In this document: positions 26,959-36,287 of the stretch, in pieces
Position numbering within the stretch: the first letter of the stretch is position 1
Layout of the letters: every line of letters begins with the position of its first letter
NCBI GenBank assembly: GCA_020161395.1
Contig: JAIUOE010000013.1
Location: 29,728-93,727 of the forward strand
Direction: 5' to 3'
DNA length: 64,000 bases
Source of the DNA: Bacteroidota bacterium
GTDB lineage: Bacteria > Bacteroidota > Ignavibacteria > Ignavibacteriales > Ignavibacteriaceae
The notes under the pieces: model-generated
Told to the model about the DNA's origin: nothing
Seen by the model: the letters and a program-made list of their open reading frames with translations, nothing else
The model's database searches: none
Translations under genes and position numbers: made by a program

Positions 26959-29577
26959 ATGAATCGCTTTTTTTTATTACTGATTATTCTTGGTGCGGTT
27001 GCATCTTCTCCTCTCTCGGGAAGTACCGGGCTGCAGTTTCAACCGGAAAGAGACAGCATTCCACAGGGAAATGATTCACTCTCTCTGTTTGCCGATACCG
27101 TTCTCACGAAGGATTCAGTAACGAAAAGCGACATTGACACCCTGATATATTCTTCTGCTACTGATTCCATACTTTTCTTTACAAAGCAGAAACGGATGGA
27201 GATTTACAACAAAGGATTGATAAAGTATCGAACGACTGAACTCAGAAGCGGTAAAATTATCGTCCATTTCGAGTCCTCCAATGTTGATGCCTACGGAAGT
27301 TATATTGACAGCGCCGGTTACAAGGTAGTTAAGCAGCTTCCCGAACTGATTGACGGGAAGGAGAAATATAACGGCGAAGTAATGAAATATAATTTCAAGA
27401 CCAAAAGAGGTTATATAACATTTGCATCGACCACTAATCAGGAGGCTTCTTACTCGGGCGTAAAAATCAAGAAAATGGATGAAAAAAACTATTTTGTTGA
27501 GGGGGGATTTTACACCACCTGTGAACACAACCCGCCCCACTACGGCTTTAAGTGTACAGAAATGAAGGTAATTCCGGATGAACAGTTAATCGGAAAGTGG
27601 ATCTGGCTAACTTTCGGAGGTGTACCTTTTCCGGTGCCACTCCCCTTTGCTGTTATCCCGTTGCAGAAGGGAAGAAGGTCTGGACTGCTTACACCTGCGT
27701 TCGGAAACAGAACCGGTTACGGAAGGTATCTCTCCAGGTTTGGTTATTACTGGGCTATCAACGATTATATGGATCTGACAACGACCGGAGATTACTACAC
27801 CCGTGGCGGATGGGGTATAAATGGAAATTTCAGATATGTGAAAAGGTATGATTTCTCGGGTTTTTTGGAGGCAGGGTACTCAAATTTAAACCAGGGAGAG
27901 TCAACAGATCCCGACAGAACGGATGAAAAAAACTGGCGTTTGAGACTGGTTCACAATCAGCCGCTGACCCCTGATTCCAGAATAGATGCCAATATCGAGT
28001 TTCTTTCCAGCAATTATATCAAACAGAATTCCTCGAACTATAATGATCTTTTACGGAATAACATCTATTCCAATATCTCATATTTCCAGAATTTTGAAGA
28101 ATTCGGGGCAGGTCTCAGTGTGAATTACAGCAGGGAACAGGATTTGCAGACCGGCAATATCAACGAGATTTTGCCGAATATTTCCTTTTCGAAGTCTGTT
28201 TTCTATCCTTTCCGGAGTGCTGAAATCAAAAATGATGAAGCCTGGTATGAAAAACTCGGAATAAGTTATTCCGGACAGTTGCAGAATAACCGCAAAAATA
28301 CCGATGGTGTTTTGGATGTGCGGGGTGGAGTTAGACACAGTCTTAATTTCTCACTCTCTCCAAAGATAGGGTACATCAATGTGACTCCTAATGTGAGCTA
28401 TCAGGAATTGTGGTACAACAAGCAGATAGAACGAACATCGATTTACATTCCTGACGGCAGCAGTGCGAACATGATGAGTTCCTATAATTACTCATTGATG
28501 TCGTCAAATGCCCTGAAAGATTCAATTATTACGAATGATGTCGATAAAATCGGATTTGTCAGGACTTTTCGTGTGGGGATATCAGCAACCACCAAGCTCT
28601 ATGGAATTTTCCCGATAAACACTTTCGGAATTTCCTCTCTTCGTCACACAATCATACCCACTTTGAGTTACGACTATCAGCCTGATTTTTCCCTGGATGG
28701 CTGGGGTTATTTTGGTGCATATACAGATGCAACAGGGAGGGTTGTAAAGTATAACAAATATGAGAGAGAAATCTTTGGCGGAGCATCGACAGGCGAGCAG
28801 CAAAGCATGCGGCTCGGACTGTCCAATATTTTTGAAATAAAGACAAAACCTGATCCGACAGATACCACTTCCAAAGAAAAGAAAATCCAGTTGCTCAATG
28901 TTAACGGCGGGATTTCATATAACTTTGCAGCGGATTCCCTAAAACTTTCAAATCTTTTTCTCGATTACAGGACTCAGGTGCTCGATTTTCTGAGCCTTTC
29001 CGGTTCAGCAGTGTTCAGTCCTTATGTCTGGGATGCAAACGGCAGGGAAATTAATAAATTTCTCATAGCCGAGGGGCAGGGGTTGCTGCAGTTGCGAAAC
29101 TTTAATTTTTCAGCCTCAGCCACTCTCACGGGAGAAAGGATTGCTGACGGGACAAAAAAAGATTCTGTTAATGTGGAGCAAAAAGTTTTTTATCAGAACA
29201 GGAATTATCAGGGACTTTTTGCGGAAGTTGACCCCGATTTCTCCATCCCGTGGTCGTTGAATCTGTCATTTAATTACAACGAGAACAGGGTTACACCCGT
29301 TCAGATCTTAAAATACACGACCCTCCGGGCAGATTTAAATTTCAACCTGACCAAATTCTGGAAATTTACGCTTGGGGGAAGTTATGATTTTGAAAACAAG
29401 GAGTTCGCAGCACCGCAAATAGTCGTGAGCAGGGATCTCCATTGTTGGATCATGAATTTTGTGTGGAATCCTGTCGGTACTTATACAGGCTACAGATTTG
29501 AAATAAAGGTTAAAGCCCCGCAATTGCAGGACCTTAAACTTGAAAAATCTGATAATTTCTTCAGTGGAAGACGGTAG
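26959..29577 (+). CDS. lptD: LPS assembly outer-membrane protein LptD
   Basis: LptD is the outer-membrane barrel that, with LptE, inserts lipopolysaccharide into the outer leaflet. The 872-residue chain has a signal peptide (about 1-20), a periplasmic OstA-type beta-jellyroll (about 55-190, with KIIVHFESSNVDAYGSYIDS and KKMDEKNYFVEGGFYTTC), and a large C-terminal barrel from about residue 215 opening with GKWIWLTFGGVPFPVPLPFA, which is the Pro-rich lumen motif of the family. The cysteines in the jellyroll to barrel junction (TTCEHNPPHYGFKCTE) could form the disulphide needed for maturation. It follows the Gfo-type gene by 10 bases. No lptE is seen. Confidence 0.88.
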   Translation: MNRFFLLLIILGAVASSPLSGSTGLQFQPERDSIPQGNDSLSLFADTVLTKDSVTKSDIDTLIYSSATDSILFFTKQKRMEIYNKGLIKYRTTELRSGKIIVHFESSNVDAYGSYIDSAGYKVVKQLPELIDGKEKYNGEVMKYNFKTKRGYITFASTTNQEASYSGVKIKKMDEKNYFVEGGFYTTCEHNPPHYGFKCTEMKVIPDEQLIGKWIWLTFGGVPFPVPLPFAVIPLQKGRRSGLLTPAFGNRTGYGRYLSRFGYYWAINDYMDLTTTGDYYTRGGWGINGNFRYVKRYDFSGFLEAGYSNLNQGESTDPDRTDEKNWRLRLVHNQPLTPDSRIDANIEFLSSNYIKQNSSNYNDLLRNNIYSNISYFQNFEEFGAGLSVNYSREQDLQTGNINEILPNISFSKSVFYPFRSAEIKNDEAWYEKLGISYSGQLQNNRKNTDGVLDVRGGVRHSLNFSLSPKIGYINVTPNVSYQELWYNKQIERTSIYIPDGSSANMMSSYNYSLMSSNALKDSIITNDVDKIGFVRTFRVGISATTKLYGIFPINTFGISSLRHTIIPTLSYDYQPDFSLDGWGYFGAYTDATGRVVKYNKYEREIFGGASTGEQQSMRLGLSNIFEIKTKPDPTDTTSKEKKIQLLNVNGGISYNFAADSLKLSNLFLDYRTQVLDFLSLSGSAVFSPYVWDANGREINKFLIAEGQGLLQLRNFNFSASATLTGERIADGTKKDSVNVEQKVFYQNRNYQGLFAEVDPDFSIPWSLNLSFNYNENRVTPVQILKYTTLRADLNFNLTKFWKFTLGGSYDFENKEFAAPQIVVSRDLHCWIMNFVWNPVGTYTGYRFEIKVKAPQLQDLKLEKSDNFFSGRR

Positions 29578-29616
29578 GTTTTTACTTATCAGTTATGACT
29601 TATAAGTTATTATTTT

Positions 29617-30114
29617 TTATTTGTAGTTGACGAACTGGACGGGGAAAGGGAAATCCTTCTCTTTCACGAGTTGCTGAACAGCCTGTAAATCATCAATCTT
29701 CGATCCTGTAACCCTCACCTGCTCATCCTGGATCTGAGCATTTACCTTAAGTTTTGAATCTTTTATAAGCTTCGTGATCTCTTTTGCGTCATCCTTTGAG
29801 ATACCACTTCTAAGGTCGATTTTCTGCCTGAGAGTTCCCGCAGCAGCAGGTTCGGCTTCATTCATTTTTAATACCTTGATCGACATTCCTCTCCGTATGA
29901 ACTTTGTCTGAAGAATATCTATACTCTGGCTGAGAGAGTAGTCATCCTTTGTATGGATGGTAATACTCTTGTCTTTTTTTGAAAGTTCAATGGTGGTGTG
30001 AGACTCTTTCAGGTCATATCTTTGGATGATTTCTTTGAGTGCCTGATTGACTGCGTTGTCAACTTCCTGAAAGTCCACTTCTGAAACTATATCGAATGAA
30101 TGATTTGATGCCAT
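29617..30114 (-). CDS. yajQ: YajQ family nucleotide-binding protein
   Basis: The 165-residue protein matches the YajQ (UPF0234/DUF520) family: MASNHSFDIVSEVDFQEVDNA at the start, GKDD-like DDAKEITKLIKDSKLKV, QIQDEQVRVTGSKIDDLQ and PVQFVNYK at the end. Members bind cyclic di-GMP in Xanthomonas and have been reported to bind tRNA or nucleotides. Here it lies 20 bases downstream of, and in the same direction as, a tRNA-Pro gene, so it may be read from the tRNA promoter. The 39-base gap to lptD, which converges on it, is short and AT-rich. Confidence 0.9.
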   Translation of the reverse strand: MASNHSFDIVSEVDFQEVDNAVNQALKEIIQRYDLKESHTTIELSKKDKSITIHTKDDYSLSQSIDILQTKFIRRGMSIKVLKMNEAEPAAAGTLRQKIDLRSGISKDDAKEITKLIKDSKLKVNAQIQDEQVRVTGSKIDDLQAVQQLVKEKDFPFPVQFVNYK

Positions 30115-30134
30115 AATTCCATCTATTATTTATT

Positions 30135-30212
30135 TGGTCGGGGTGGAGGGATTTGAACTCTCGACCTCGTCGTCCCGAACGACGCGCGCTAACCGGGCTG
30201 CGCTACACCCCG
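30135..30212 (-). tRNA. tRNA-Pro (anticodon CGG)
   Basis: The minus strand folds into a complete cloverleaf. The acceptor stem is CGGGGTG/CACCCCG, the D arm GCGC/GCGC, the anticodon stem CGTCG/CGACG around loop TTCGGGA, giving anticodon CGG, and the T arm GAGAG/CCCTC has one A-C mismatch. The discriminator is A (30138), and the CCA end is encoded (30137-30135). Confidence 0.95.
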
Positions 30213-30439
30213 AAAAACAGAACGCAAATATATTGAAAAATCGAGAAATAAAAAAACAGCGAAGTTATGCGGAGTCAGACATCCGATATGATGCAATTTT
30301 TTAAGTAAATTTAGTAATTGTATAAAATAATTGGACTTATGTTTAAAAAAAATCGGGATGGTGACGAAAATTGTTTGTGTAAGGTTTATTTTTTATTAGA
30401 TTGCAATGCATAATTGCTAAAAATAGGAAAGCACCCGGT

Positions 30440-32209
30440 ATGAAGAAACTTCTGCTACTTACAACAATTATTCTTGTCTCGATAACCCTTGAGTCATACG
30501 GACAGGTCTATACCGACCAATGGCGTTTTGGTTTTGGTGCGATGTATCCAAGACTGATAGGCACGGATGCCGGTGGTAAAGAGTTTAACTTTGGCGGTGG
30601 ACTGAGCATTCAGCTTGATCTTTCCGAGCATGCCGGGTTAAGACTCAAACCATTTTATACTCATCTTGAATCCCAATCTACCAAGAAAAGTACTTCTGAC
30701 CTGATTGGTACCGGATTCGCACTCAACTATTACTTCATCCCGGGTTACGCAGTTACTCCATACTTAACCCTTGGGTTTTCCGGATTTCTGCAGCAGATAA
30801 AGAACGCAACCGACGGTAAAGATGAGGGAGTGCTCGATTATACTACAGATCTTGGATTTGGACTTGTTTTCAAGGATTTGCTTGGCAAAAACTGGGATTT
30901 AAATGCAGAAATTTCCTACCATTCAGTCACAAACGACAGACTTGACGGCACTAACGGTCTGATTGGCGGTATGCTGGGTGGCAGAAGAGATTCGTACATG
31001 AATTTTGGTCTCGGAGTGTTGTATAACTTTGGATTTGGTCCCAAGAGTAAATATTTTGCGGGAGCTGATCCGAAAGATAAGACCGCTCCGATGGTGGAGA
31101 GATATCCCGTCTATAAAAATAGTTGGCTGTTTGGTTTTGGTTTTGCGTATCCCAGATTCGCAGGTACCGATGAACTTGGACAGGAATTCGGATACGGCGG
31201 ATATGTTGAAATTTCCAAGAAGTTCAACGAGTATGTCACAATTCGTTTGAAGCCTTCATATATTCACATGCCCGGATCCAACAAAGGACAAAGCACGGAC
31301 ATGGTGAACGGCCAGGTGGATATCCTTTATAAATTTATTCCGAACGAGCCTGTCTCTCCCTACATCGGTATGGGAGGAAGTGCTTACATGTATTCGGTAA
31401 ACAAACCGGCAAGCACTTCAATTAAAGACGGCGCATGGCAGTTTGATTATGGATTTAACCTTATTCTGGGAGCAGACTGGAAACTTTTCTCAGAAGGTTA
31501 TTCAATTACCACTGAGGTTGGTTACATGACAGTGTCTCATGACCGTTTGGATGGACTGATTAACATGAGTTCACCCGTGGGTGGTTTCCTTGGTGGTCCT
31601 TACGACAGTTACATGACATTCTCATTAGGTCTGAACATGTATCTCGACAGGGGTGACAAGGCTGATGCACCATTGCTTTACGGCGGAATTATTGAGCAAA
31701 AAGATAAGGACAAAGACCCCAAGAAGGATGACCCCGGCAAAAATGATACCAAATATGAGCCGGTGGATTATGCCAAAATCGAGGAAATTGTAAAGAAATA
31801 TCAGACCGATCCAATTGACTACAATAAGATAGAAGATATTATCAAGCAGTACTCCGGCAAGGATCAGACACAGAGCTGGGTATTGTACGGTGTGAATTTC
31901 GACTTCAGTTCGGCTAAACTTCGTCCCGAATCATATCCGATTCTCAACCATGCTGCACAGATACTGCTCGCAAATCCAGGTCTTCTAATAGAAATTGGAG
32001 GTCACACCGACGCTGTGGGTGACGATAACAGTAATTTATCACTTTCGCAAAACAGAGCTGAATCTGTGAGATCTTATCTGATCGAAAAAGGTGTGGAAGC
32101 TTCCAGACTAACAGCGAGAGGTTATGGCTCCACCGTCCCTGTTGCTGATAATGGTACTGCAGAGGGAAGAGCGATGAACAGAAGAGTCGAATTCAAGGTT
32201 TTGAACTGA
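30440..32209 (+). CDS. OmpA-family protein with two tandem beta-barrel domains
   Basis: This is a 589-residue outer-membrane protein. After a signal peptide (about 1-22), two homologous barrel domains follow: one begins QWRFGFGAMYPRLIGTD (about residue 28) and the second NSWLFGFGFAYPRFAGTD (about 230). Both end with the same type of strand (LNGLIGGMLGGRRDSYMNFGLGVLYNF pattern, and LINMSSPVGGFLGGPYDSYM). A charged linker with two DYxKIExI units then leads to a C-terminal OmpA peptidoglycan-binding domain (FDFSSAKLRPES, GHTDAVGDDNSN, NRAESVRSYL, NRRVEFKVLN). The ATG at 30440 is used in place of one 39 bases upstream because it begins the signal peptide. It is followed by a one-barrel paralogue. 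Confidence 0.85.
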   Translation: MKKLLLLTTIILVSITLESYGQVYTDQWRFGFGAMYPRLIGTDAGGKEFNFGGGLSIQLDLSEHAGLRLKPFYTHLESQSTKKSTSDLIGTGFALNYYFIPGYAVTPYLTLGFSGFLQQIKNATDGKDEGVLDYTTDLGFGLVFKDLLGKNWDLNAEISYHSVTNDRLDGTNGLIGGMLGGRRDSYMNFGLGVLYNFGFGPKSKYFAGADPKDKTAPMVERYPVYKNSWLFGFGFAYPRFAGTDELGQEFGYGGYVEISKKFNEYVTIRLKPSYIHMPGSNKGQSTDMVNGQVDILYKFIPNEPVSPYIGMGGSAYMYSVNKPASTSIKDGAWQFDYGFNLILGADWKLFSEGYSITTEVGYMTVSHDRLDGLINMSSPVGGFLGGPYDSYMTFSLGLNMYLDRGDKADAPLLYGGIIEQKDKDKDPKKDDPGKNDTKYEPVDYAKIEEIVKKYQTDPIDYNKIEDIIKQYSGKDQTQSWVLYGVNFDFSSAKLRPESYPILNHAAQILLANPGLLIEIGGHTDAVGDDNSNLSLSQNRAESVRSYLIEKGVEASRLTARGYGSTVPVADNGTAEGRAMNRRVEFKVLN

Positions 32210-32373
32210 TTTTCAGAAATATCAGTTTGTAAGTATTATTAGTTTTTCTAAGTTTTTACGGTTATATTTGTTCTTGAATATTTTTTGTGGCTGAAACTTC
32301 CCGTGCAGTTTGTCTGGTTTATCACGCTTCAGGCACGAGAGTTTTTTATTAAAGATAATGACAAGGAGTTGTT

Positions 32374-33501
32374 GTGAGAAAATTTTTAGTTGTTATCCTC
32401 TTGATGTTTGCATCACTTGGATACGCACAGACATATGAAAACGGATGGGCAGTTGGTCTGTCTGCAACTTCACCAAGAATGTTTGGAGACACATATGGTG
32501 AAGATCTTGACCTTGGGGCAGGACTCTCCTTAACGCGTGAGTTCGATGCATATAATGCATTCAGAGTAAAATTGAGTTATCTCAAGTTCACTTCCAAAGG
32601 TGCTCCGTTGGGTGTTGTGAACGGTCCCTCTACCGATGCCGTTACTTTTGGGATTAATTATCTGATGACCTTCAACCCTTGCACCGACTTCATAAAAGTC
32701 TACGGTGGTGCCGGATTTGCTGTCACAGCCTACAAAGTTACTAATCCTGTGAGATTCGTTTCAGATAAAACCAGCTTGAATGAGATTGCTCTGACAGTTA
32801 ATTTAGGTGTAAATCTTCCTGTCTCAAAGGATTTTTCTACATTTCTTGAGCTTGGTCATCATACATTGTCGACCGATAAATTTGACGGATTGATGGGACC
32901 AAATGGTGGACTTTTCGGTGGAACTTTGGACAGTTACACTACACTCGATCTTGGTATCATGTATTATTTCTCGAGAGGTAAAGAAACGAAAATCTGCGAT
33001 TTACCAAAAGGCGTTTCCAATGAGATCGACTACAAAAAAATCGAAAAAATGATTAATGATGCAAAAGTGACTCCTCCTCCTGCACCCGAGATCGACTACA
33101 AGAAGATTGAGGACATGATCAAGAAAAACAAGCCTGAGAGCACTAAACCTGATGCTATCGATCATGAAATCGTGCTGGTTGGTATCAACTTCGATTCCGG
33201 TTCCGCAGAAATCAAATCCGAAAATTTTGCAATTCTTGCACAGAATGCCGCTCAACTGATTGCCAACAAAAAAGTCAATGTTGAGATAATCGGAAACACT
33301 GACAGCAAAGGCGACCTTAAAGGTAACAACCCGCTTTCAGTAAAGCGTGCTCAGAATGTGAAAGATTACCTTGTATCAAAAGGTGTGGAAGCTTCAAGAA
33401 TGACCATCAAAGGTGTTGCTGACACTAACCCTGTTGCAGACAACTCTACCAAAGAAGGAAGAGCCCTCAACAGAAGAGTTGAATTTAGAATAATCAAGTA
33501 A
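32374..33501 (+). CDS. OmpA-family outer-membrane protein (single barrel)
   Basis: This is a 375-residue paralogue of the preceding protein. It has a signal peptide (about 1-18), one barrel domain (WAVGLSATSPRMFGDTYGED to about 205), a linker again with two IDYKKIExMI units and a Pro run, and a C-terminal OmpA domain (NFDSGSAEIKSEN, GNTDSKGDLKG, NRRVEFRIIK). It anchors the outer membrane to peptidoglycan and could form a small pore. The start is a GTG at 32374 with AAGGAG eight bases upstream. The 164-base gap before it contains a TATATTTG box (32263-32270) but no matching -33 box. Confidence 0.88.
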   Translation: MRKFLVVILLMFASLGYAQTYENGWAVGLSATSPRMFGDTYGEDLDLGAGLSLTREFDAYNAFRVKLSYLKFTSKGAPLGVVNGPSTDAVTFGINYLMTFNPCTDFIKVYGGAGFAVTAYKVTNPVRFVSDKTSLNEIALTVNLGVNLPVSKDFSTFLELGHHTLSTDKFDGLMGPNGGLFGGTLDSYTTLDLGIMYYFSRGKETKICDLPKGVSNEIDYKKIEKMINDAKVTPPPAPEIDYKKIEDMIKKNKPESTKPDAIDHEIVLVGINFDSGSAEIKSENFAILAQNAAQLIANKKVNVEIIGNTDSKGDLKGNNPLSVKRAQNVKDYLVSKGVEASRMTIKGVADTNPVADNSTKEGRALNRRVEFRIIK

Positions 33502-33524
33502 TAACATTACTTTTGAAATTACGA

Positions 33525-33558
33525 AGAGGCTGCCTCAACCGGGGCAGCCTCTTTTTTT
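33525..33558. terminator. Intrinsic terminator between convergent genes
   Basis: AGAGGCTGCC and GGCAGCCTCT form a 10-bp stem around an 8-base loop, followed on the plus strand by seven T. It terminates the OmpA gene; the short gap suggests it also serves the converging gene at 33568, though the A tract on that side is short. Confidence 0.9.
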
Positions 33559-33567
33559 ATTCTTTTA

Positions 33568-35175
33568 TCAACCAAATAAAAGTCTTACAATAAATACTGC
33601 CATAAGAAGACCGGTAACATCAGCAATAAGTCCTGCAGGGAGTGCATGCCGGGTTCTTTTTACACTTACCGAACCGAAATAAACCGCCAATACATAAAAA
33701 GTGGTTTCTGTACTTCCGAAGAAGGTGGATACCATCAGTCCAAGAATGGAATCGGGACCGTGTGTCTTGATTATTTCGGTCATTATTGCGATGGATCCGC
33801 TTCCTGACAGTGGTCTCATCAGCGCCATTGGAAGTGCTTCTGCAGGCATTCCGACGAGACTCGTAACAGGAGTAAGCACCCAAACAAGAAGATCCATTCC
33901 ACCGCTCGCTCTAAAAATTCCGATTGCAACAAGCATGGCTACAAGATAGGGGATAATCTTAAGTGCTACTCCAAATCCCTCCTTGGCACCCTCAATAAAA
34001 GTCTCATAAACCTTTACTTTTTTCAGAATACCGATAAGAACGAAAGTAAAAATGATCAATGGAATCGCCAAGGCTGAAAATGTATCAATGATTCCTTTCA
34101 AAATTGCAGTGTCGAAACCGGTCGAAGGGAGTGAAATTACATTTGAAGTAAAAAGATAGATTAGAACAGCCAGGACAGGAAGGATAAAAATTGCTTTTTT
34201 AGCAACTTTTTTCAGAAACTCAACACCTTCTTTCCGGTCAGCAGAGAACTTTTCGAGAGTTTTAACCGCTATAAGTCCGGCTGTGGTGGCACATGCAGAT
34301 GCAAAGAGTGAGGTTCCGATGATTACTGCAGGCTGAGTAGACCCTGCGGCTGCTCTTACAGCTATTGCCGTGGCAGGTATTAGAGTCATTCCTGCAGTGT
34401 TAATTGCCAGAAAAGTACACATTGCGTTGGTTGCAGTTCCTTTTTCCGGATTTAATTTATCCAGCTCCTCCATTGCCTTTAAACCGAATGGAGTCGCTGC
34501 ATTGGAGAGACCCAGAAAATTAGCCGAAATATTCATAATGATTGATCCAATTGCAGGATGATCATGCGGGACATCAGGGAAAAGCCTTTTAGTAACAGGT
34601 TTCATCGCAATTGCAATGTAATTGATGATTCCTGCTGCTTCGGCAATTTTCATGATCCCGAGCCACATTGCCATTATTCCAACGAGACCTAGTGCAATCT
34701 CTACAGCTGTTCCGGCGTAACTTATCGCTGAATTTGTGACCTCTTTTATCTTTTTCAAAGAAACAGATTCCAAAACCAGAGCACTTTTTACACTCGTTTT
34801 TTCTTCCGTTTTCAGAGAAATCGTTGCAGTTAAGTCATTCTCTTTTCCCGACGCTTTTGCAATCTCCTTGATGATCGAACCGGCATCCTCTGTAATCTTG
34901 AATGTGATGCTTGCCTCCGGTACTGACTTCAGTTTTTCGAGCGGGATTTCACTTTTAATGACTCCCGAGACCGGAACACCAAAATGTTTGGAAAGGGAAG
35001 TGGAATCGAGCATCACTTCAACGGTTTTTACACCCTCAGAAGAAGTGACAATTTTTGAGACGGTGGTAATTTCAGTGCCATTTCGATATTTTGAAGTGGC
35101 GGAATCGCTCAAATCATAGAATACTGCGGAAATGAAACCGAGAAATATCAGTACAGCCCAGATGTAATTGAGCAT
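33568..35175 (-). CDS. SpmA-SpmB fusion membrane protein with an inserted loop domain
   Basis: This 535-residue protein joins the two nucleoside-recognition (Gate) domain proteins SpmA and SpmB. The SpmA-like half contains AVEIALGLVGIMAMWLGIMKIAE and NFLGLSNAATPFGLKAMEEL, and the SpmB-like half contains GILKKVKVYETFIEGAKEGF, MALMRPLSGSGS and STFFGSTETTFYV. Unlike the usual layout, about 115 residues (about 25-140, mostly charged and beta-rich) are inserted between the first helix and the rest of SpmA. The family is linked to spore maturation in Bacillus, but this lineage does not sporulate, so the role is likely transport or envelope-related. The start has AAGGAG eight bases upstream. It follows the lipoprotein amidase by 14 bases. 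Confidence 0.82.
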   Translation of the reverse strand: MLNYIWAVLIFLGFISAVFYDLSDSATSKYRNGTEITTVSKIVTSSEGVKTVEVMLDSTSLSKHFGVPVSGVIKSEIPLEKLKSVPEASITFKITEDAGSIIKEIAKASGKENDLTATISLKTEEKTSVKSALVLESVSLKKIKEVTNSAISYAGTAVEIALGLVGIMAMWLGIMKIAEAAGIINYIAIAMKPVTKRLFPDVPHDHPAIGSIIMNISANFLGLSNAATPFGLKAMEELDKLNPEKGTATNAMCTFLAINTAGMTLIPATAIAVRAAAGSTQPAVIIGTSLFASACATTAGLIAVKTLEKFSADRKEGVEFLKKVAKKAIFILPVLAVLIYLFTSNVISLPSTGFDTAILKGIIDTFSALAIPLIIFTFVLIGILKKVKVYETFIEGAKEGFGVALKIIPYLVAMLVAIGIFRASGGMDLLVWVLTPVTSLVGMPAEALPMALMRPLSGSGSIAIMTEIIKTHGPDSILGLMVSTFFGSTETTFYVLAVYFGSVSVKRTRHALPAGLIADVTGLLMAVFIVRLLFG

Positions 35176-35189
35176 CTACATTCTCCTTG

Positions 35190-36260
35190 TTAGTTTACTT
35201 CAGGTGTGAGTGTGATAACGAAAGGTAAATTGCTCAAACCTGATTTATTGGTAACAATCACCTTTACAACAGTCTCTTTTTTCCAGGAATCACCTAAATC
35301 GATGGTCAGAAGATTATTGGAAACAGTAAAAAGCTTTTCGGGGAGGAGTTCCTTGTTTTTAAACACTTTTATTTGATGCGACCGTATTTCCTGTTTTGAA
35401 GCGATGTCCACCTTTAGTTCGAGCCTGCTCTTTACAATTTGCTTCGTTTTCAAGGAAAGCTGTGGAACCGCAGCTCTGAAATATTTCCCGGTACCTTTGA
35501 AGATTCCCCATGCCTCAAGTTTGTTGTAGAGGGAGTCTGACAGCCTAATCTCTTCATTCAGGTTGGTGAAAAAGGAGCATTCAACAAGAACAGCCGGAAT
35601 ATTAGTATTTCTTAATACTGAAAATCCGTCACCGGGATAAATGAGGTAATCTGAAACTGTACCGTCAAAGGATGCCAGTCCTGGTGGACGACCTGTATTG
35701 AAAGCCAGATCACGATTTATATACTTTGCCAAATCCCTGTTTGATGGATCATGTTCATAATCATCTTCCGTAGCGTGATAGTAAGTGGAAGAGTAGTTGA
35801 TATGTGAATCTGTTGGTTTACCGGGTGCATTATGATGTATTGAGATGAAAAAACCGGCATCGGATTCATTCGCCAGTCTGCTTCTCTCTTTCAGTTCCAC
35901 CGTTTTGTCGGTATCCCGGGACATCAGAACCTTTGCTCCCGCACGAGTTAGAAAATCCCGCAGGTAGAGTGCGACCCTCAAATTTATATCAGCCTCTGTA
36001 ACCAGTCCATTTGGACTTTTATTTTTTCTGTCGCTGCCACCGTGTCCGGGGTCGAGATAAAAAACTTTTCCCTTCAAAGCCGCAGAGTAGAATTTGATCA
36101 CAGAATCATTTATGGCGGTGTCTGTCAAATCGGGTGGCATTTCATAAAGTGAACAGGATGTTTCTGAAATCTGATTGACCGTAGTGCAACCTGTGAAAGA
36201 CAGGAAGAGTGATCCAAGAATAATTACAACAACTGGTTTTGATATGGCAAATTTATTCAT
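35190..36260 (-). CDS. Lipoprotein N-acetylmuramoyl-L-alanine amidase
   Basis: This is a 356-residue Amidase_3 enzyme with an N-terminal signal ending in a lipobox-like SFTGC, so it is probably a lipoprotein. The zinc and catalytic sites are complete: YLDPGHGGSD, the Glu in GLVTEADINLR, SIHHNAPG and VLVECSFFTN. A small C-terminal beta domain (from about residue 265) is of unknown function. It hydrolyses the bond between muramic acid and the stem peptide in the periplasm, for cell separation or wall turnover. It lies between an AddA-like gene (27 bases upstream) and the SpmA-SpmB fusion. Confidence 0.85.
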   Translation of the reverse strand: MNKFAISKPVVVIILGSLFLSFTGCTTVNQISETSCSLYEMPPDLTDTAINDSVIKFYSAALKGKVFYLDPGHGGSDRKNKSPNGLVTEADINLRVALYLRDFLTRAGAKVLMSRDTDKTVELKERSRLANESDAGFFISIHHNAPGKPTDSHINYSSTYYHATEDDYEHDPSNRDLAKYINRDLAFNTGRPPGLASFDGTVSDYLIYPGDGFSVLRNTNIPAVLVECSFFTNLNEEIRLSDSLYNKLEAWGIFKGTGKYFRAAVPQLSLKTKQIVKSRLELKVDIASKQEIRSHQIKVFKNKELLPEKLFTVSNNLLTIDLGDSWKKETVVKVIVTNKSGLSNLPFVITLTPEVN

Positions 36261-36287
36261 TTCTTTAACCGGTAAAATAAGTGAATA

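Noticed and set aside
29580..29612. ACTTAT...ATAAGT repeat between lptD and yajQ as a terminator
   Set aside because: The stem is AT-only and weak; it would not form a stable terminator, though the T run after it could help.
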